Source: Actinomycetota bacterium (GTDB taxonomy: Bacteria; Actinomycetota; Geothermincolia; Geothermincolales; RBG-13-55-18). Taken from it: a DNA stretch of 64,000 nt. The stretch is from positions 1 through 64,000 of the forward strand of contig JASEFK010000005.1 in the NCBI GenBank assembly GCA_030019255.1, in the 5' to 3' direction. Under the pieces are notes generated by a model. The model was given only the letters and a program-made list of their open reading frames with translations, was not told the origin of the DNA and searched no databases. Positions 60,595-64,000 of the stretch are shown here, piece by piece (position 1 is the stretch's first letter; each line of letters begins with the position of its first letter). The translations under genes and the position numbers were made by a program.

Positions 60595-62751
60595 TTACTG
60601 TTCGGAGGGAAGCGATAACAGCCGGGCGTTGACGGCCACGATGACGGTACTCAGGGACATAAGTACGGCACCTATGGCCGGGCTGAGCAGAATGCCCAGG
60701 GGATAGAAGACTCCGGCGGCGGCCGGTATGGCGAAGGCGTTGTATCCCGTCGCCCAGGCGAGGTTTTGTTTCATCTTGCGATAGGTGACCCGGGAGAGCC
60801 CGAGAATCGCCGCTACGTCGCGGGGATCGTTGCGCACCAGGATGATATCCGCCGACTCCACCGCCACATCGGTGCCCGCCCCGATTGCTATTCCCACGTC
60901 CGCTTCGACCAGGGCCGGGGCATCGTTGACTCCGTCCCCCACCATGGCCGTTACCAACCCTCTTTCCTTGGTCTCCCTTATTTTTTGGGATTTTTCATGG
61001 GGAAGGACCTCGGCGAAATAATCGTCCAAGGCGAGTTCTTCCGCCACCCATCGGGCTACCTGCCGGTTGTCTCCGGTGAGCATCATGCATTGCAGGCCCA
61101 GGTTCTTGAGCTGCTTGATCGCTTCCCTGGATTCCTTCCTGATGAGATCGGCTAGAGCAACGGCGCCTATGGGCTGGTCGCCGGAAAGCACGTAGATCAC
61201 CGTTTTTCCCTGGCCGGCCAGCTCCCTTATCTCCTCCCGGTCCAGGCGAATATTCATTTCCCGCAAGTATCCCGGGCTTACCACCATGATCTCCTTGCCC
61301 CCCACGACGGCCCGGGCTCCCTTCCCCGGCATGGCCTTGAAGCTTTCCGGTTGTTCGATGCGCAGGCCCCGGCTCCGCGCTGCCTCGACGATTCCGCGGG
61401 CGATGGGATGTTCGGACTGGGATTCCACCGCCGCGGCAAGGGCCAGCACCTCCTCCTCGCCTGCTTCTCCGTCCAGGGCTACCACGTCCGTCACTCCGAA
61501 GTGCCCCTCCGTCAAGGTGCCCGTCTTGTCGAAGACCACCGCCTCCAGCAACCGCGCCCTTTCGAAAGCGGAGCGATCGCGGATAAGCAGCCCGTTACTG
61601 GCGGAAAGGGAAGTGGAGACCGCGACCACCAGCGGGACGGCCAAACCGAGGGCGTGGGGGCAGGCGATAACCATTACCGTGACCGCTCTTTCTATGCCGA
61701 ATTCAAAGGGGTGGCCCAGGATGAGCCACACGGCCAGGGTCGCCAGCCCCGCTGAAATGGCGATGACGGTCAGCCAGAAAGCGGCGCGATTGGCAAGATC
61801 CTGGGTACGGGAACGGCTTTCCTGTGCCTCGCGCACCAACTCGATGACCTGGGAGAGATAGGTGTCCGCTCCGGTCTTTTCGATGATCATCTCCACCGCG
61901 CCTTCTCCGTTGACCGCCCCTCCGATAAGCTCGTCGCCGGGAGACTTGGGCACGGGGACGGATTCGCCGGTGAGCATGGAGAGGTCAACGCTGGTCTCCC
62001 CCTTGACCAACTTTCCATCCACGGGTATCTTCTCTCCGGGTTTCACCAACACCTGGTCTCCGGGCTTGAGGGATTCCAAGGGAACCTCCACCACCTCGCC
62101 GTCGGGCCGGAGGAGGTGAGCCTCGCTGGGCAGAAGCTCGACCAGTTTTTCCAGGGCCCGGGAAGCCCCCATTACCGAGCGCATCTCGATCCAATGTCCC
62201 AGGAGCATGATATCGATCAGGGTGGCCAACTCCCAAAAAAGCAACTTGCCCTCGATGCCGAATACCACCGTTGCACTGTATAAATAGGCTACGGTTATGG
62301 CCAGGGCGACCAGGGTCATCATCCCCGGCTCCCGCTTGGCGATCTCCTCCTTCAGTCCCTTTAAGAAAGGCCATCCTCCGTAGAAGTAGACAAAGCTGGA
62401 GAAAGCCAGGAGGACGTACAACTTCCCGGGAAAATCAAGGGCTTCGGATATATGGAGGACATCCTGGATCATGGGAGAGAGGAGGAGGACGGGGACGGTC
62501 ACCACCAGGCAGACCCAGAAACGGCGACGGAAGTCGGCCACCATGTGGGCATGGTGAGAAGCGTGGGAGGCGTGGGCCTTTCCTGCATGCCCCTCATGAC
62601 CGGCGGCGGCATGACGGTGCGCCGCGTGCACCCCCTTTTCTTCTGCCGTACCCGGATGACGGTGCGCCGCGTGCATCTCCTTTTCTTGTCCAGGCGTGCT
62701 CGGCTTGCCGGTCCCATGGTCGTGTTCCCCATGATTCATGCTGTTTCCCAT
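60595..62751 (-). CDS. copB: CopB-type copper-translocating P1B ATPase with His-rich N terminus
   Basis: 718 residues. The first 65 hold about 20 histidines (HGEHDH, MHAAHRH, HASHHAH) and no CxxC domain. The membrane metal motif is ACPHALGLA (CPH, about 364), as in the CopB/P1B-3 group, which exports Cu(II)/Cu(I) or silver. [11 protein letters not shown] (about 404) holds the phosphorylated Asp; MLTGDNR and [11 protein letters not shown] follow. The ATG at 62751 has GGGAGG eight bases upstream. It converges with the oxidoreductase gene, with one base between their stops. Confidence 0.93.
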   Translation of the reverse strand: MGNSMNHGEHDHGTGKPSTPGQEKEMHAAHRHPGTAEEKGVHAAHRHAAAGHEGHAGKAHASHASHHAHMVADFRRRFWVCLVVTVPVLLLSPMIQDVLHISEALDFPGKLYVLLAFSSFVYFYGGWPFLKGLKEEIAKREPGMMTLVALAITVAYLYSATVVFGIEGKLLFWELATLIDIMLLGHWIEMRSVMGASRALEKLVELLPSEAHLLRPDGEVVEVPLESLKPGDQVLVKPGEKIPVDGKLVKGETSVDLSMLTGESVPVPKSPGDELIGGAVNGEGAVEMIIEKTGADTYLSQVIELVREAQESRSRTQDLANRAAFWLTVIAISAGLATLAVWLILGHPFEFGIERAVTVMVIACPHALGLAVPLVVAVSTSLSASNGLLIRDRSAFERARLLEAVVFDKTGTLTEGHFGVTDVVALDGEAGEEEVLALAAAVESQSEHPIARGIVEAARSRGLRIEQPESFKAMPGKGARAVVGGKEIMVVSPGYLREMNIRLDREEIRELAGQGKTVIYVLSGDQPIGAVALADLIRKESREAIKQLKNLGLQCMMLTGDNRQVARWVAEELALDDYFAEVLPHEKSQKIRETKERGLVTAMVGDGVNDAPALVEADVGIAIGAGTDVAVESADIILVRNDPRDVAAILGLSRVTYRKMKQNLAWATGYNAFAIPAAAGVFYPLGILLSPAIGAVLMSLSTVIVAVNARLLSLPSEQ

Positions 62752-63123
62752 ATGCTTACCTCCCTTGCCCAAAAAGTGAAAGACGGGCGCCGCGCTCCCG
62801 CCGTCGACCGTCCTCGCCTTCGTCGGCACGGAAAAACCGCTTGCCCCATCAATTTTCAATTTATAATTATTTCCAATTCCACGGCGATGAAACACGGTTT
62901 TCGCCGACCGACGGCGCTACCCGGGTTTTGTCGCGCAACTTCCGGGCAATAATAAAAGCGGCGATCTTGGCTTGGAATATCTTTAATGAGTGGAAGACGG
63001 TATATACGGAACCGGGTGGCGGGGGAATCCGCGAAAAGACGGAAGACGTAAGCAGCGTCACCAAAACGATCGGTGATACGCTGAACTGGGAGACGGGGAA
63101 ATCCATGAAAGGAGGTGAGCATC
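62752..63123. other. Divergent region between copB and the SHOCT gene
   Basis: 372 bases. AT-rich on the copB side (tttataatta near 62870). No CsoR-type operator palindrome is seen here. No gene. Confidence 0.45.
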
Positions 63124-63381
63124 ATGTCGAGCTTGGTCCTCATCGCGGACATGATGCACTGGGAAGAGGGCGGCTGGTTCTGGATGACCCTGATGATGGT
63201 CTTCTGGGCCCTGGTGGCCATCGTGGTCGTCTTTTTCCTGGCGCGGGCCTTCTCATCTCACGGCGCCGGGGAGGGGCGAAAGGAGGGGGAAACTCCCCTG
63301 GAAATCGCTAAGCGCAGGTACGCGGCCGGGGAAATAACCCGGGAGGAATTTGAAAGAATAAAGCAGGACTTACGGGAATGA
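63124..63381 (+). CDS. Small membrane protein with SHOCT domain
   Basis: 85 residues: an N-terminal membrane helix (WFWMTLMMVFWALVAIVVVF), a Gly/Glu linker, and a C-terminal SHOCT motif (PLEIAKRRYAAGEITREEFE). SHOCT domains are short helical oligomerisation units. Proteins like this often neighbour copper-export genes, as here. The ATG follows AAAGGAGGTGAG; an in-frame GTG lies inside that site. Confidence 0.85.
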   Translation: MSSLVLIADMMHWEEGGWFWMTLMMVFWALVAIVVVFFLARAFSSHGAGEGRKEGETPLEIAKRRYAAGEITREEFERIKQDLRE

Positions 63382-63910
63382 GCGAAGATAGGTGACAGGA
63401 AAGAAAGACCCCTCGGTTTGCTAATAAATAAGGGCGGCTGTCGGAAGTCGGGTCGGCCGTCGTCCGGTCATATCCTTATCTAACCCTGTTTTATCATCGG
63501 CATTAAGTGCTTTGACGCAGATTCCCTTCGCCTTAAGCTGGGCGGTTCAACGTCATTGCTCCGGCGATCCGGCCGGACGTCGGCAGGCAGGCAACCCGCC
63601 GGGACCCCGGAAACGCGCTGCACGGTGCTGGCGGGTGCAGGCTATATTTAAAATTTTAACCAGACTTATATAGTCGGGTCTCCGTCGAATATTGTGGATG
63701 ACAGGACCTCATCAAGTGGGCGACGGGACCCATAACGGCTGGTAATATTATCCCGGTGTTCTGTGGTTCTGTTGTCACCCGCGCTTATGTGGGAATAGCA
63801 TGGGAATAGCCTGCTAAGGAGGCGGTTGAGGCCGGGAACGTTGAGCGTCAGGTGAATCCGGGCCGGATTCCGCGGCCGGTGCATCCGGCCCTTGGAGTAC
63901 GGAGGTGGAA
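63382..63910. other. Intergenic region before the methyltransferase
   Basis: 529 bases. Hairpins: gact-tatat-agtc near 63664-63676, and gggccggat/atccggccc (63860-63868 with 63883-63891) close to the ribosome site of the next gene. No aptamer recognised, no gene. Confidence 0.45.
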
Positions 63911-64000
63911 TTGATCGAGATCGGAAAATGGACCCTGGTCGTCGGCGAGAGGATCAATCCCACGGGAAGGAAAAAGCTGGCCGAGGAACTGAGGGAGGGA
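63911..64000 (+). CDS. Pterin-binding methyltransferase, 5' end only (MeTr/dihydropteroate-synthase fold)
   Basis: The first 30 codons before the window ends. IGKWTLVVGERINPTGRKK is the N-terminal strand motif of pterin-binding domains in methyltetrahydrofolate:corrinoid methyltransferases (AcsE) and MetH. The start is a TTG after GGAGGTGGAA. If it is AcsE-like, it moves a methyl group from methyl-THF to a corrinoid protein in the Wood-Ljungdahl pathway. The rest of the gene lies outside the window. Confidence 0.65.
   Translation, partial: MIEIGKWTLVVGERINPTGRKKLAEELREG

Noticed and set aside
63520-63660. Possible SAM-type riboswitch before the MeTr-like gene (ggcaacccgccgggacc)
   Set aside because: Only a short stretch resembles an S-box; the rest of the core is missing.

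Overview
The window is GC-rich, densely coded DNA from a bacterium that is most likely a deep-branching, anaerobic member of the Actinomycetota. The main support is a DUF5318 gene, a family I know only from actinobacteria. GTG and TTG starts with strong GGAGG-type ribosome binding sites are common. Several genes point to C1 and anaerobic metabolism: two CooC-type ATPases, a CooT-type nickel protein, an NfnA-like and an NfnB/GltA-like flavoprotein, and the start of a pterin-binding methyltransferase at the right edge. Assignment below phylum level is inference. No rRNA, tRNA, CRISPR array or transposase gene was recognised.

Layout. 0.2-7 kb: a secreted C45-type hydrolase, a short PRC-barrel protein beside an unusual Nramp-type metal transporter, an SDR oxidoreductase, a 5-formyl-THF cyclo-ligase and a phosphodiesterase. 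7-13.3 kb: envelope lipoproteins and zinc-ribbon proteins, and an NfnB/GltA-like flavoprotein. 13.4-18.6 kb: cooT, DUF5318, a phosphatase, an RsbRD-like protein and the molybdenum-cofactor run moaA-moaC-MOSC-mogA, headed by a thioredoxin lipoprotein whose active site reads Sec-Pro-Pro-Cys through an in-frame TGA. 18.7-25 kb: cooC-nfnA-glycerate kinase, a lipid kinase, a candidate structured RNA and a radical SAM protein. 25-29.8 kb: a thiolase and a fused hydratase/dehydrogenase for beta-oxidation, then a 289-bp MITE-like element and a metallo-beta-lactamase-fold protein. 30-33 kb: a membrane protein, a second lipid kinase and a MNT/HEPN pair. 33-39.1 kb (minus strand): a methyltransferase, a second CooC-like ATPase, a three-gene ABC importer of the iron/B12 type and TrmO, preceded by a promoter, a structured leader and an intrinsic terminator.

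39.3-49.1 kb is the most coherent system. A cobalamin riboswitch with a terminator precedes a secreted beta-propeller/repeat protein, a DUF4430 protein, EcfT, a double EcfA ATPase, an EcfS-type membrane protein and a surface-anchored alpha/alpha-barrel protein. DUF4430 and the alpha/alpha barrel are the two halves of animal transcobalamin and intrinsic factor. Here they sit in separate genes around an ECF importer, which suggests a corrinoid capture and uptake machine.

49-64 kb: a glycogen-debranching-type hydrolase, a glycosyltransferase, a geranylgeranyl-reductase-family flavoprotein, a lipoprotein pair, a CsoR/CstR-family repressor, a large FAD/Fe-S oxidoreductase with a methionine-rich tail behind a CsoR-type operator, a CopB-type copper ATPase, a SHOCT protein, and the truncated methyltransferase. 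The recurring repeat family (copies near 2.4, 28.5, 28.7 and 28.8 kb) touches the ends of two genes.
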